In this document: positions 11,540 to 23,230 of the stretch, one piece after another
How positions within the stretch are numbered: position 1 is the first letter of the stretch
Layout: the number at the start of each line of letters is the position of its first letter
Source: Mactra quadrangularis
Taxonomy: Eukaryota; Mollusca; Bivalvia; Venerida; Mactridae
Assembly (NCBI GenBank): GCA_025267735.1
Contig: CM046307.1
Coordinates: forward strand, 50,263,395 to 50,327,394
Length of the DNA stretch: 64,000 nt
Reading direction: 5' to 3'
Made by a program: the position numbers and the translations under genes
The notes under the pieces: model-generated
What the model was told of the DNA's origin: nothing
Database searches by the model: none
Seen by the model: only the letters and a program-made list of their open reading frames with translations

Positions 11540-12091
11540 ACATCCTGCAAAGAATTTTGCTGATCATTACAGTTTTTTGTCTACATTTGCATTTTGGGAA
11601 GAATTTTGTGTCAGGTGACAATTGCACTATGGTATGTTAATGTTGGCCATTACATATATTGGGACAGTTTTTGATGAAAATTGCATCTTGGTATTTTTGT
11701 CCCACATTTTGGAAAGAGTTTTGTTTGGCGCAATGCATCTTGAAAAGTTTTTTGTCAAGCAGTGCCTCTTGGGATGATTTTTGTTGGTCACAATGCATCT
11801 TGGGAAGATTTTTGTTGGTCACAATGCATCTTGGGATGATTTTTGTTGGTCACAATGCATCTTGGGATGATTTTTGTTGGTCACATTGCATCTTGGGATG
11901 ATTTTTGTTTGTCACAATGCATCTTGGGAAGATTTTTGTTGGCCACAATGCATCTTGGGAAGATTTTTGTTGGTCTAAGTGCATCTTGGGATGTTTATTG
12001 TTTACTCAATGCATCTTGGGAAGATTTTTGTTTAACACAATGCATCTTGGGAAGATTTTTGTTGAACACAAAGCATCTTGGGAAATGTTTT
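11540..12091 (+). repeat. 31-bp minisatellite
   Basis: Unit CACAATGCATCTTGGGAAGA followed by TTTTTGTTGGT (31 bp). Copies from about 11789 to 12080 are well kept, and those from 11540 to 11788 are decayed. Because 31 is not a multiple of 3, the frame rotates each copy, giving three overlapping repetitive ORFs (11659, 11843, 11905) that are not genes. Confidence 0.9.
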
Positions 12092-12539
12092 TCTAATTAT
12101 CTAAGGAAAGTTTTATTATTCAGGTCAATGAAGTTGTATATATAAAAATGTTATTTATATTGTGTTTTAATGATAGAAAATATTGATGTGCTAGAATGAT
12201 CTGAGTTGGAGAGAAAAATCAATGTGAAAATATTACCTTGTATAATTGTCCTTCATTCCTGAAGGCTAAATACTGAGAAAAAATCAATGGGGATGGTAAT
12301 GTGTGAAATGTCTTCCTGGAAATATCCTAGTGTGATAATTTGTTAACGCAGGTATGTGATACAATATTTGTATTACATTGCCTTATAACCTCGATCTTAT
12401 TGCAATGTGGTACGTTATGTCCTCTTTTGTCTAGCAACCAGGTCTCAAGCTTTATTGTGTCCAGTCCTCTTATAGTTATCACTCTTAAAATGTTCACTAG
12501 CATCAGCCTATTTTGATATGTTTTATGTATATTTATGTA
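12092..12539. other. Unassigned non-coding DNA
   Basis: No exon, RNA gene or repeat recognised. Confidence 0.5.
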
Positions 12540-12651
12540 GTAAAGAGCAAAATACTAACTAGCTCAACAATATGACATAAGTAATTTTCACTAGCCTGAA
12601 TCAATGTTGACTTGTCCCCAGGTTTTGGGCTAGTGGTTTAAGGCAATGACT
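12540..12651 (-). repeat. E-family dispersed repeat, copy E3 (reverse orientation)
   Basis: Reads ACTAGCTCAACAATATGACA, AATTTTCACTAGCCTGAATC, GGTTTTGGGCTAGTGGTTTA, AGGCAATGACTG: the reverse complement of the left half of E copies joined to the usual right end. Confidence 0.5.
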
Positions 12652-12980
12652 GTACTTATATGTCCAGAAGACCCTATTTGACTTATTATGAAGAGTAGTG
12701 ATGTTCCCTAATTATCCCCTTCCAGTTTTGGTTCAAGATCTGGTCAAAGGTTTACAAATTAGCCCACAGTTACCCACAGGAATGGTTTACCTTATATTTG
12801 CTATTGTTGGGTCATGGGTTGATAATTTGTGTTTAACTTGTATCGAAAATGGGAAATTTAATCTGAAAAGTACTTGAATTTTAGTCATGTACTTGAGTAT
12901 GAAACATGCAAACCATTGATCTTGGACTTGCATCAATAGTAGTCTACAAGCCAACAGTCTTTTTTCTTACTTAAAAGAGC

Positions 12981-13166
12981 CACATGGACACATATATTAA
13001 CCCCACTGATTTAAATACTCAATATTTATCACTGTTGTTGATAATCCCGATACAAATATATGGATATCTATTTTTTATTAATCATGAGTACAGAAGTGCT
13101 GAAGTGATTATCTAAATCAGCAGGGTTAATGTATGCACCACTGACTGTTGAATTTCATTTAACAAT
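12981..13166. mobile_element. P-family palindromic MITE, copy P3
   Basis: Left arm TTAACCCCACTGATTTAAAT and right arm ATCTAAATCAGCAGGGTTAA, then ACCACTGACTGTTGAATTTC and ATTTAACAATT. The outer left end is eroded. Confidence 0.75.
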
Positions 13167-13663
13167 TCCTTGGCTCAAACCCCACAGTTCTCTATCAATC
13201 TGAGATTACAGTGGTATGTAGTCAGCAACATTAACCATTCAAGCATGCAGTCAGACCTGACCCTGATGAAATATGTCATGTTTTATCTATGTATATATTT
13301 ATATAAGTTTTGTATAAAAAATCTGGAAACATGATCTGATATCTCCGATAGAATAAAAAGACTTGAAGATTATAGAAACCAGAATATGAATGTATCACAT
13401 GTTATACTTTGTTTACTTGATAATATATACTGATAACAAGTTTGCTTACATTTTAGTTCCCTTGGAAAATTTATTATACACTAAGCTTTTTTATGTTACA
13501 TGGATTATTTTATACAAGGTTGGAGATAGAAGTTTTGATTGGAGTGGCCAAGCATAGAATTATATTGAGGGGGGAGGATATGGGATGGGGGCGTTCAGAG
13601 AAGATCTTGACCTTACTGGAATTTTCGCAATACAATCACATGGATGAAACTTCTCAGTATAAA

Positions 13664-14825
13664 TACAGTGGATCTTGTGTTAAGCGACCATCCAAGGGAG
13701 AGACAAAAAGTGGTCGTTTAAGACAATGGTCTCTTAAGACAAATGTTGATTACGACGTTGAAACCGACCTGACATTCTAAAATTCGTCATTTTCGTAGAA
13801 CATTAATCTGTCAACGGGACGATTTTGACTGATGGATTTTCAAGAAAATGTCGTCAAATACATACAAATGATGGGAATATAGATTTTCTTTCTTCTTAAC
13901 ATCCTAAATTCAGGTTCAAATTGCAATTATACATTTAATTAAGTAAAACTGCGAAACAGTCGTTTTTGTTTACGTACATGTTAAAATCCGGGCATGTTCC
14001 GGAATTTTCGCCATTATAACAATCAATATATTTAGGTCATCAGAGTAAATTCTGTTACATTTGAAACGGTGAAATTTAAACAATTAATGATAATTAGTAG
14101 TGATAATCGTCAACACACGAGGTACTTCTTTGTTAAAACAAGCGCTGCAATATTCATGCGTAAAAATGTTGGCCTTGTTAAAATTGAAAGTAGAACGTGA
14201 CGCTATTTTCGGAAAACGTGTTTATAATGTCCTCAATATTGACCTTTCTTTGTTTAAATAAACAAATTGTTTCTGTGTTCGTATTTTTAAATAAATATTA
14301 TTTTACACGTTCTATGCACGTATAAAAAGTCAAATTAGCAGTCTCTAGAAATGTTTTGGAAAATGATTACTCTCTACGGTGATAGAACGGTCAGAACGGA
14401 TGTTTTAACTGACCCCGATACGGGACTAATTGTTCAATGTGTATTATGTAATTACATTATAGTTGGATAGTATTAGTGTCACTTAGTTGATTGTTCCCAC
14501 TTCCCTCTTATCTTACAGTATTTATGACTGTTAATTATTGATTTTAGAGCCTGACATACGAGTTTAGGTGATAGACATTGAGGCGACGTATATTTTTGAT
14601 TACCGATTTTTAACGATTTTTGCCAAATTAGATTTATTTGACCCGGTCGTTTAACACAAATAAGTCAGTCAGTTTCGACCAAAATGAGCGGTCGCTGGTC
14701 GCGTTAGACAAAAGTCGCTTAAGACAAAGATTTTAATAGTAAAATTGGTTGGTGGGAACTCAGAGTGGCCGCTTAGTGCAAATGGTCGTTTAGGAGACGT
14801 GGTCGCTTATGCAAGATTTACTGTA
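13664..14825. mobile_element. TA-flanked inverted-repeat DNA transposon, non-autonomous, 1.16 kb
   Basis: Begins TA-CAGTGGATCTTGTGTTAAGC and ends with the inverted version (GCTTATGCAAGATTTACTG-TA), each side flanked by the dinucleotide TA, as for Tc1/mariner-superfamily insertions. Subterminal blocks GTGGTCGTTTAAGACAATGG (left) and TGGTCGTTTAGGAGACGTGG (right) extend the inverted repeat. CpG is visibly commoner inside than in the flanks, which suggests a younger or differently methylated insertion. No transposase was found, so it would depend on one elsewhere. Confidence 0.75.
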
Positions 14826-15013
14826 CTGCTTTTCTGTATATTGTATATTGAGAATAAATTACTTCATGTAGTTTATATGAAAACTGTCTATTTCAGTATT
14901 TTGAAAGTAGTTTTTCTGTATTTTCAAAACTTTCACGTTTTCATTCAAGTTTTGGAAAGGGATATTTTAGGCCCCTTGGCCCTTCTGTTGTAGAAACAGG
15001 TTTGGATTGAACT

Positions 15014-15225
15014 GTTGGGGAGTACCCGAGTCAGTGTCTGAATGTTGTGTCTCAAAAGGGTTGCTGGTTCAAGCCTCACCTGGGTTTGTTTTACCCTTAC
15101 ATGAAAAATTGAGGTATAAGAAGAATTTTTGGCATTGACTTGTGGAACGGTAGGTGAGTACTGTTTATAGACAAAGGTCCAGGAAAGTTAGGTTAGATGA
15201 GCCTGCCGCTAAAAATATTTTACTA
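15014..15225 (+). mobile_element. tRNA-derived SINE, S group, copy S2
   Basis: The head has a good box B (GGTTCAAGCCT near 15065), while box A is eroded. The body follows the S pattern: GGCATTGACTTGTGGAACGG, GGTAGGTGAGTACTG, GGTCCAGGAAAGTTAGGTTA, then GAGCCTGCCGCTAAAAA. Confidence 0.7.
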
Positions 15226-15425
15226 TCTCTGCACTCATTTTAGAAAAAAATCTTCAGAAAGGAAATTTTAAGTCTTGATGAACTTAATGTAGATTTCTCG
15301 GGATTGTGATTTATTTATACATTAACAGACAATATGTTGAGGAAGTTTATACTGACCTACAATAAAATATAAACATTGTTATATGATAGTATTGTTTTCA
15401 TACAGTACTTAAAATATACTTTATA

Positions 15426-15673
15426 TACAGTTCCCTTCAAAAGTTCTTTGACAAAACCCTGTTTTTAGGATTCCCTGATTGACTTTTACCCATAAAAAAA
15501 GAAATTTAGTCTTCTTAGCGAATTCTAAAATTAGCATTATTTAGTTCATCAACATATGATTTTAACTATGTTACATTCATGGGTATACTTTCAATATAAA
15601 AAAATACTTTTGCTATACATGATCAATTTTTCACAAAATGTCATATGTCCAAGAACTTTTGGTTGGAACTGTA
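15426..15673. mobile_element. M-family Tc1/mariner-like MITE, copy M1
   Basis: TA-CAGTTCCCTTCAAAAGTTCT at the left and AGAACTTTTGGTTGGAACTG-TA at the right form inverted ends. The interior is homologous to the left 150 bp of the copy at 62340. No coding sequence. Confidence 0.8.
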
Positions 15674-16525
15674 TGTTTGTTTTTAACTATTCTTGGATTA
15701 CAGATGTTGAAATGACATTGTGTTTTTAAGTCTCTGAAAGTGTATGTTAGAATTAACAATATTCTGTTGTCTCATATAGGGTACTTAAAAGTGTGGCTTA
15801 TAATAATTATTGTAATCAAAAAGGAAACAAAATTATTGGTTAAAACTGAATTTTTAAATGTATAATATAATAGTGAAGTGTAACAAAGTTTATTTGAAAT
15901 AATTAAATTTTGCATTAATTTTAATAAAGTGATAGTTAATTGTTAAATAAGTTCTCTTCAACTTACCTTGGATAGAATTTTAGTCGTATCAACTTTACTT
16001 CAAATGATATCAAACTCGTTGTGCATCATTGCATGTACCTTCCAAAGGTTCGAACTTTGATGTGCAGTGTATAAAAACTTTGATTCCATTTGTGTGGCTT
16101 TGGGATAAATTCCACTTCAACACAAACAACTTGTGGAATCCCTTTAGTCGAGAAAAAATTACAAGGCACAGAGAAAAGGGGACAGTGTGGACTAGTGTGA
16201 CTCCCTATTGTTTCAGACTAAGATTTCTAAAACTTTAACTAAGACATTATGTAGATAGACAATGTTGATGTATTAATATTGTATATTTCAAGTAATACAT
16301 CTTGTAGAAACTGACATCCTCGTATCTATAGGTGAGACCCATGTTCTTACATATTTTAGTCAAATTTTAAACTTATGTTGAATAATTTATCATTGTTAAT
16401 GAAGGATAGGAATGTATTACGGATAGAAGAGACTCTTATTATGGTTGATTGTTCACTGTTTATAAATTGTTAGGGGAAGAATTTAAAGGGGGTGTCCTAC
16501 CTAAGTTTTTCCCAGGGGACTTATT
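15674..16525. other. Unassigned non-coding DNA
   Basis: No exon or repeat family recognised. The ORF at 16029-16238 has no recognisable domain or splice context. Confidence 0.5.
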
Positions 16526-16716
16526 ATTGTTAAATTTTATTCAACTTTTAGTGGCACATACATTTACCACTGATTTAAATTCTGGATATTTGTTTGATAA
16601 TCCCTGTACATTATTATGGATACCAATTTTGATCGATAATGAGTACAGAAGTTATGATCGAGTATTTAAATCAGCAGGGTTAATGTATGTGCTACTGATA
16701 GTTGAATGAAATTTGC
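16526..16716. mobile_element. P-family palindromic MITE, copy P4
   Basis: ATTGTTAAATTTTATTCAAC at the left and GATAGTTGAATGAAATTTGC at the right, with the inner arms (CCACTGATTTAAATTC / GAGTATTTAAATCAGCAGGG). The ORF at 16449-16709 runs through it and is not a gene. Confidence 0.8.
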
Positions 16717-17283
16717 CACTTTAAAAGAGACTATTTTCACTGTCTCACTTCTCAACATTTTTGTCAGCTTGTGAGAAGTTTTGGGGGAAGTAAAGACCAT
16801 AATAACCAGTCAGTCCAATTGTTTCTACCATAGTTTGTAATGTAATGAGTGGTGCTTGTCATGGCATTTCAACATCTTTTCAGTCATACTGTGGTAATCA
16901 ATTGTGCATTTCTTGTCTGCTTGATAGGGTTAGATCTTAGGACCCAAGGTTTAAGCCTAGTACTGAGCCCATCCTCTCACAGTGGCTAACAACAGTCCTA
17001 CTTGTTTTCAAAAGAAGGTGTAGAATGGCTATAGAAAATATTTGATGGCCTAAACCACCAGGAAGATATTGGGACAAAGTTCCAGTATGAGTTGTATACA
17101 TAATATGGGGCTCTGAGGGAATGATTGATTCATTTACGTACCTTGTACAATAATACAGCCTCTTTCTATCCATGTACACATAGTAACCTAGCTAGTTTGG
17201 TATAGTTATACTATATCCCTCAGTAAGACTTATATGATGTCTTATCTTACCTTACCTTATATTTACTATTATATAGTATATCA
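16717..17283. other. Unassigned non-coding DNA
   Basis: No exon, RNA gene or clear repeat. The minus-strand ORF at 16937-17179 shows no domain. Confidence 0.45.
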
Positions 17284-17350
17284 GGGTCAGTGCATAACTA
17301 GTCTAATTTTATGTAAATAAAGTAGGATATAGACTAGTATTGCTGTGAAC
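17284..17350. mobile_element. Q-subfamily mini hairpin element, copy Q1
   Basis: GGGTCAGTGCATAACTAGTC pairs with AGACTAGTATTGCTGTGAAC around a loop of about 25 AT-rich bases. One of seven Q copies. Confidence 0.75.
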
Positions 17351-17620
17351 CAATAGAAACAGTATATATACCTGTTTATAGACCTACAGTAGTATAGTAA
17401 ATGTTTTCTTTATACAGTATGTTTTCTAGTTTACTATACATACTGAATGTAGGTTAATATTTAGACCTAGATATGCATTACAACTTCTGAAATATAACAC
17501 CTTCTTCTCTGCCTATTTTTCTTATTTTTTCTCTCAGTCTCTGGGTCACAGTTTTCCCTCTCCCAGTCTTTCTCAGTTCCTGATTCTCTGTCTCCCTCTT
17601 TCTTCCCTGTCCATTGGCAG

Positions 17621-17699
17621 CCTTACTATGGGAAAATAGGCAGCATCCTTTATTGAGAATGAGAGGTTACTAGCACTTGCTGAAACCTTATAAGAAAAG
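17621..17699 (+). other. Exon-like segment without an open frame (possible UTR or lncRNA exon)
   Basis: A strong pyrimidine tract (17518-17613, many CT/TCC runs) ends in CCATTGGCAG at 17620. Seventy-nine bases follow, ending AAAAG with a consensus GTAAGT donor at 17700. All three frames contain stops, so it cannot be an internal coding exon. If spliced, it would be a 5'-UTR exon, a poison exon that adds a stop to PHACTR, or part of a non-coding RNA. The two splice signals could also coincide by chance. Confidence 0.25.
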
Positions 17700-17700
17700 G

Positions 17701-18888
17701 TAAGTTGAACTGTCCATCTCTTATGACTGTTTGGTGAAAATGGTTATTAAAAGATCAACCAACGAAAAACGCAGATACATATTTATCAAATTGATTTTAT
17801 TTCCAACAGTTTAGTTTTAAAGACATTTGTCACGGATTATATGTAGACACCACATCTGATATGAAAAAGGGGCGTAAAATGAAAAGTTATTAAAAGTACA
17901 AACTAAATTTTCTTCTTTCATCCATCTCCCCCCTCTCCCCTATCTCTCTCTCTCCTCTCCCCCTATCTCTCTCTCTCCCGTCACTTGCACACCTATCACA
18001 ATGCAGCATGCAGTCAGACATACATGATGTTATATTAGAGTCCTAGTTGTTCTATTGTAAAACTTGGTGAATGGTAAATTAATCAACATACTGTTTATAT
18101 AATATATCATTGTTTCCTACACCATACTGCTGTGTGTGTATCTATACAGACAGTATGGTTGAGGGTTTTCATCATTGATTTACCTTTGTTACAATAATCT
18201 CTACCATACTGGTGTAACCTCAATATTAATACAGTGGAGTATATACTCTGACTGTAATAAAAATTTATCACTTTAATTTGATGTTGAAAGAAGGAAATAT
18301 CTAAAGTTTATTATTATGTAGGACCTGTATACTTGCTGTAGACAGTGTCAACATTGTTATTCGTATGGTGTATTACATCTTAATGGAATTTAAACTTCAT
18401 TTTGGGGAATCTTAAACCCACACATTTTATGTTATAAGATATTGTTTTGTATGGTATGGTAGTGTTTTGTATGCTGTATGGTATATAGTATAGGGTTTTT
18501 ATAAAGTGTCACTCCTTTTACTGTAAAATAAGTCGAAAACTCGAATGTAATTTAACCATAAGTATATGAATTGTGGTTTCTTAACAAGAAATGTGTAGTA
18601 TAAAAATTATGTGAGTTTAAATTTTGAAGGAAATTTTAATATTTATGTAATAGTGGAATGAGATTTAGACGAAAAAGACGAAAAGGTGGGTACATTACTA
18701 TGTCTATTTATACAATATATTGTTTATGTGCTACATACAATGGGACTAAGGGGTGTTGAATAACTTTTAACCCAGTCAGCCCATTCTGTCATATTGATCT
18801 ATTTGTGCTCTAAATGATCTAAGCTGCTGTTTATACAGGGCCTTAAACCTGACATAATGATACTGATAAAAACTCATAATGATTAAAT
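17701..18888. other. Unassigned non-coding DNA with a CT-rich tract
   Basis: CTCTCTCTCC-type repeats lie at about 17925-17980. The rest is AT-rich with no recognised exon. Short ACCATACTG / CAGTATGG inverted motifs occur at 18121-18218. Confidence 0.45.
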
Positions 18889-18958
18889 GGTGATGATGAT
18901 GATGATGATGATAATGGTAATAATAATAATGATAAAGATAATAATAATAATTATAATG
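18889..18958. repeat. GAT/AAT trinucleotide microsatellite
   Basis: Runs of GATGAT followed by AATAAT and interrupted GATAAAGATAAT. Confidence 0.9.
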
Positions 18959-19132
18959 ATTTGAGACAGTTTGGGTCCAATTTACTTTTAAGTACTGGTA
19001 GATCTTACCATTTCACGGAAGTTTTGACATTAATGTTGCTTTTATCCATATTCGGAAAAGTTGTCAGGTTCATGAGGGAGAGAAAGTACTGGTGAAAAGT
19101 GTGCAAGGAAACTGGAAAAGTGAATTATTGAT

Positions 19133-19320
19133 AAACAAAGAAAAAGTCTGATTATTTAAAGCAATGAATAAAACTGAATTTATTAAATGCAACAAAAACT
19201 TAGAATTTAAAAACCAAAAGAAAAATCTGAATTTGAAAACCAATGGAAAAAACTGAATTTATAGACCAATGAAAAAATCTTAATTCATTAAACAAAGAAA
19301 AAGTCTGAATTTTTCAACCA
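19133..19320 (+). repeat. Degenerate minisatellite, about 31-bp unit
   Basis: Six or seven imperfect copies of a unit around CAATGAAAAAATCTGAATTT plus A/T-rich spacer, each ending with a CCAA or ACAA motif. Confidence 0.7.
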
Positions 19321-19520
19321 AAAAGCATAGCCAGAGAAGAAACTACTAGTATGATAAATTTTTCAGATTCTGTGTGAAACAAGAAGTTTGTTTATATTAA
19401 TCACATGTTAGCCTGATTTCAAGACAAAGTCTTAGAACTAAGTCAGGTCTGCGAGATTTATTGTAAATATATCTTGTAAATTTTTATACAGAATATTAAA
19501 TTGTTCTTCCAGTAAGGTTT

Positions 19521-19769
19521 TTATACCCCCGCTTCGAAGAAGAGGGGGGTATACTGTTTTACCCTTGTCCGTCCATCCGTCCGTTACAAAATTTCCGTCG
19601 CAGTTTTCTCAGCAACTATAACATGCAGCAGCCTAATACTTTGCATATTGCTTCATCCCATAGTCCCATGTGGTGTAAAGCGATTTCATGCTCCTTGCTC
19701 ATCTTCTTCCTGTTTGTCGCATATTTTTAGATTTTTGCGGGGGTATCACTAGTGAGCATTAGCTCACAG
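19521..19769 (+). mobile_element. V-family dispersed repeat, copy V2 (both ends present)
   Basis: Begins TTATACCCCCGCTTCGAAGA and soon GGGGGGTATACTG, forming a terminal hairpin. It continues with CCGTCCATCCGTCCGTTAC and TTTTCTCAGCAACTATAAC, and ends TTTTTGCGGGGGTATCACTA and GTGAGCATTAGCTCACAG. The termini TATACCCCCGC and GCGGGGGTAT are inverted repeats, as in the much larger copy at 36083. Non-coding. Confidence 0.75.
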
Positions 19770-19774
19770 ATTTA

Positions 19775-19947
19775 CTTGTTATACTTTATTCAACTATATT
19801 AAGTAGTGCATACATTAACCCTTCTGATTTAAATACCCACTACAGTACTTCTGTACTCAAAGAAGATACCTGTACGGGGATTATTAAGTATTTAAATCGG
19901 CAGAGTCAGTGTAAGCATCACTTACTGTTGAATGAAATTCAACAATA
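19775..19947. mobile_element. P-family palindromic MITE, copy P5
   Basis: Adjoins the V2 repeat. Left arm CATTAACCCTTCTGATTTAA, right arm TTTAAATCGGCAGAGTCAGT, then TTACTGTTGAATGAAATTCA and ACAAT. The V2 and P5 elements are only a few bases apart. Confidence 0.75.
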
Positions 19948-20151
19948 TCTTATTTATGACATTAAGCTCACCACCTTAAAACTTTCCTGGACAATAGGAC
20001 TAACTTTCCCTGTCTCAGGGAGCTGACAATTACTTCCTCTTTGAAGAAATATGAACATAATTGTCTAATTCTAAAGAACAATTTTTATCCTTAATAATTG
20101 TGACTCAGAAAATACAGGTTAAGAGCTCTGCTTATTACTGTGTTCGACCTT

Positions 20152-20430
20152 TGTCTGTTGCCCAGTTGGTACCCTGGCTTAAGTTGAGGAATTTGAATCT
20201 AGTTTCCCAAAAAGGGTACAGGTTCTAATCGCATTCAGGTCAGTCATTATATAGCCCTTCCATGAAAATTTGACAATAAATAAATTTCTATGATTTTAAT
20301 TTTCCTTTATCAATAAGTTGAAAAGAAGCTGACCTTGTAGAGGGGTAGGTAAAGACAATGTTGCAGGAAAGCTATGTTAGGTGCGCTGACCTCCATAAGA
20401 TAACCTTTATTGTGTTACATCCAGAAAAAA
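20152..20430 (+). mobile_element. tRNA-derived SINE, S group, copy S3
   Basis: Box A TGTTGCCCAGTTGGTACC, box B remnant CAGGTTCTAATCGC, then CCCTTCCATGAAAATTTGAC, GACCTTGTAGAGGGGTAGGT, GTTAGGTGCGCTGACCTCC and TTATTGTGTTACATCC. Older than S4 by mismatch load. Confidence 0.75.
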
Positions 20431-20946
20431 ATGTGTTCAGATGGCTTGATGTATAAAATATGTCTAGGTAACATTGCCCCATTCTGGTGTATTACTAATG
20501 AGGGAATTTCTAGGTCTAAGTCAACACTATTACGATAAGAGATAATAAAGATGTAGAGTTTAGTTACAATAGAGGATGAAACTATCTGGTTACATAAATA
20601 TTTATATCATGAATATATATTAACTTAGCTTTAACATAGTACATTTATTGAGACAAATTTGTATGAAGCCTGTCCATAAAGGAGAGTAAGTTGACCGACC
20701 AATGTGATTATGACCTATAAAATTTGCTTCGACAAAAAATACGGCCTGTTGTGCATTTAGTGGGATGCTGCTCTAAATGTTACTATTTCTACACAGGATT
20801 AGTTTTTCAAAGTTGTGGGACATGAAAACTTTTGAGAAGGACTACAAAAGGGCAAGATATAGAACCCTACTATTCTGCTGAGAATAGAATTCCTCTAGTA
20901 TGATAATCCTTAATGTGACTAAGGATCATGGTCATCATGCTTTGAT

Positions 20947-21219
20947 GGCAACCCAGGTCGATAGTGCAGTTGGTAGTGCGCCGTGATTTGGAATCTTGTG
21001 TCCTGAAGGGGGTACGGGTTTGAATACCACCCAGGGAGGTTATACCCTTCCATGAAAATTTGACAATATTGTCAATTTTCCTCTTGTGATTAGATAACAG
21101 GGAGAAGTTTCTGGCCTTGTGGAAGGGTAGGTGAGTACTGGTTATAAACAAGGTTCCAGGAAAACTAGGTAAGGTGAGCTGGATGCCGTAAAATGACCTA
21201 AATTTTGTTGACAAAAAAA
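20947..21219 (+). mobile_element. tRNA-derived SINE, S group, copy S4, with target-site duplication
   Basis: Best S copy. Box A is GATAGTGCAGTTGGTAGTGC; box B is ACGGGTTTGAATACC. The body is CCTTCCATGAAAATTTGACA, then GGCCTTGTGGAAGGGTAGGT, GAGTACTGGTTATAAACAAG and AGGTGAGCTGGATGCCGTAA. The 3' end is GACCTAAATTTTGTTGAC with a short A tail. The perfect 10-base direct repeat ATGCTTTGAT flanks it at 20937-20946 and 21220-21229, as expected for LINE-mediated retroposition. A minus-strand ORF (20870-21214) is a shadow. Confidence 0.9.
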
Positions 21220-21436
21220 ATGCTTTGATAGCCCATTTCTTGTGTTATTATTGTAATTTTTCTATTCTTGATGGTATTTGAAAATTTTAATGTATTGTTG
21301 TAAGTCAAAGTTAATAAATTATAGTAATAACCTGAAGGTGTGTTCTAGATATTAAAAGCAGCCATGTATACTAATGTTAAAATCGTTACCTATACTTGTC
21401 AGAAATACACTGCTGTGAATATAGTTATTATAGTTA

Positions 21437-21797
21437 TACAGTACCCTCCAAAAGTTTGGAGACAAATAAAATTTGCTATAATTTTTAAATTTTGATGATT
21501 ATTTTTATAGAATCATTATTTTGTGATAAAATGACAACATATTTCATTAGTGTAACACATTTATTATATTCAGCATCTGGCATCCTAAAAGCCTCCCAAA
21601 CTATGTTTATAGTAATTATTTTCATAACATACTGTTTATGCTATTTTTGTAGTCTCAGTTATAAGTATAATGGTAACCAAAACAATAAAGCAAAACTAAA
21701 AATCATTTCCAAACATACAAATATCAAATTTGAAATAGAAGCTATTCAGTGGGGCCTACAAAAATAAAATGTCTCCAAACTTTTGGTGGGTACTGTA
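21437..21797. mobile_element. M-family Tc1/mariner-like MITE, copy M2
   Basis: TA-CAGTACCCTCCAAAAGTTTGG at the left and CCAAACTTTTGGTGGGTACTG-TA at the right are near-perfect inverted ends of about 25 bp. The interior resembles the copy at 55918 in opposite orientation (GTGGGGCCTAC, AAATGTCTCC). The ORF inside (21492-21767) shows no transposase motif that I recognise. Confidence 0.85.
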
Positions 21798-22089
21798 TAT
21801 TGTATCAAGTTAATATGGTAACCATATATTTAGTATCAAACCTGTGGTTTAGTGGTCAGGTATAGAAAATTCATTACAAAGGTGATTGTTCACTACTGGG
21901 AAATAATCAGAGTATGAGAAATTTTGATTTGGCTGTTTAAGGCATGAAAATGATTATTAAGAAATGTGGCTGCTTGCACAGATTTGACTGTATGTGCATC
22001 CTAACACAAGTTGAAACTATCTATTATAGTGTATTTACATGCATAGTACAATAAACTATAGTAGAGTGACTCCTTGTATATTTTGCATA

Positions 22090-22560
22090 AAAGTTGTGAA
22101 ATCTGATTAAAATCTGATCTTATAATCTCCCCTCGGCCACTCACTTATTTTATATCTGACAAGCTCACAGTACAGGTTATGTTCAGATAACCTTTGGTTT
22201 CATAACATTCATGACACAATCAATGTGCTCACAAGACAGTTTACTTTGTTTATATGTATAAAATGTGACACAATTTCCAAAAAATCGTCCAATCACATTC
22301 CATGAATAACCCACACTGTCAAAATAGCTCGCAAAACTTGTTTTATAATAGAATGATGAATTGTTGATGCTTTTAAAAGTGTTTCTTTTAGATGAAAGCT
22401 ATGCATTGATTTTGTCAACTCAAAGGTCATTTGAATGTGACCCCTGTGCCAAGTACGGAGAGACTGCAAGACAGAGGTCGATAGGATATCAGTTTTATAG
22501 TGATTGGTATATCACCTAACTGACTACTCATGAAAATCAAAGCTGGTTTGGTTTTTTACT
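22090..22560. repeat. F-family dispersed repeat, copy F1
   Basis: Shares AAATCTGATTAAAATCTGAT, CCACTCACTTATTT, AAAGCTATGCATTGATT, AAAGGTCAT and AGGATATCAGTTT in the same order with 59742-60005. Limits are approximate. Class unknown; probably a decayed DNA element. Confidence 0.5.
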
Positions 22561-22680
22561 AGAAAAAATACTAATGTAAAATTAATGAATGCTGCTTAAT
22601 TGTTAAGTTTGCTGTTTTCAATCCAGTTAGCTAAGTCGAAATCACAGTACCCCTGTGAAATGATGATCATGAAAACTGGA

Positions 22681-23225
22681 ACTATTCAAGCCATTTTTAA
22701 CAGTTCATAAACTATTCAAGCCATTTTTAACAGTTCATAAACTATTCAAGCAATTTTTGAACAGTTCATAAACAATCCAAAGCCATTTTTAACAGTTCAT
22801 AAACAATTCAAAGCCATTTTTGAACAGTTTATAAACAATCCAAAGCCATTAGTGAACAGTTCATAAACTATTCAAGCCATTTTTTAACAGTTCATAAACA
22901 ATGCAAAGCCATTTTTGAACAGTTCATAAACAATCCAAAGCCATTTTTGAACAGTTCATAAATCATAAACAATGCAAAGCCATTTGAAACAGTTCATAAA
23001 CAATGCAAAGCAATTTTTGAACAGTTCATAAACAAGCCAATGCCATATTTGAACAGTTCTTTAACAATGCAAAGTCATTTTGAACAGTTCATAAACAATG
23101 CAAAACCATTTTGAACAGTTCATAAACAATCCAAAGCCATTTTTGAACAGTTCATAAACAATTCAAAGCCATTGTTGAAAATTTCATAAGCGAGCCAAAG
23201 CCATTTTTAACAGCTTGTAAACAAT
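22681..23225 (+). repeat. 30-32 bp minisatellite
   Basis: About 17 copies of GAACAGTTCATAAACAATCC followed by AAAGCCATTTTT. The first copies are 30 bp (ACTATTCAAGCC variant), later ones 31-33 bp. One copy near 22960 has an extra ATCATAA duplication. Confidence 0.92.
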
Positions 23226-23230
23226 ACAAA

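Noticed and set aside
11637..12145. Four overlapping repeat ORFs with CILGRFL / ASWDDFCW units
   Set aside because: A 31-bp minisatellite rotates the frame each unit. No single frame is maintained.
20870..21214. 114-codon minus-strand ORF
   Set aside because: It is the antisense of the S4 SINE.
22681..23225. CRISPR-like array (repeats of about 30 bp)
   Set aside because: Units are contiguous, with no unique spacers, and the DNA is eukaryotic. The same applies to the 24-, 43- and 49-bp arrays.
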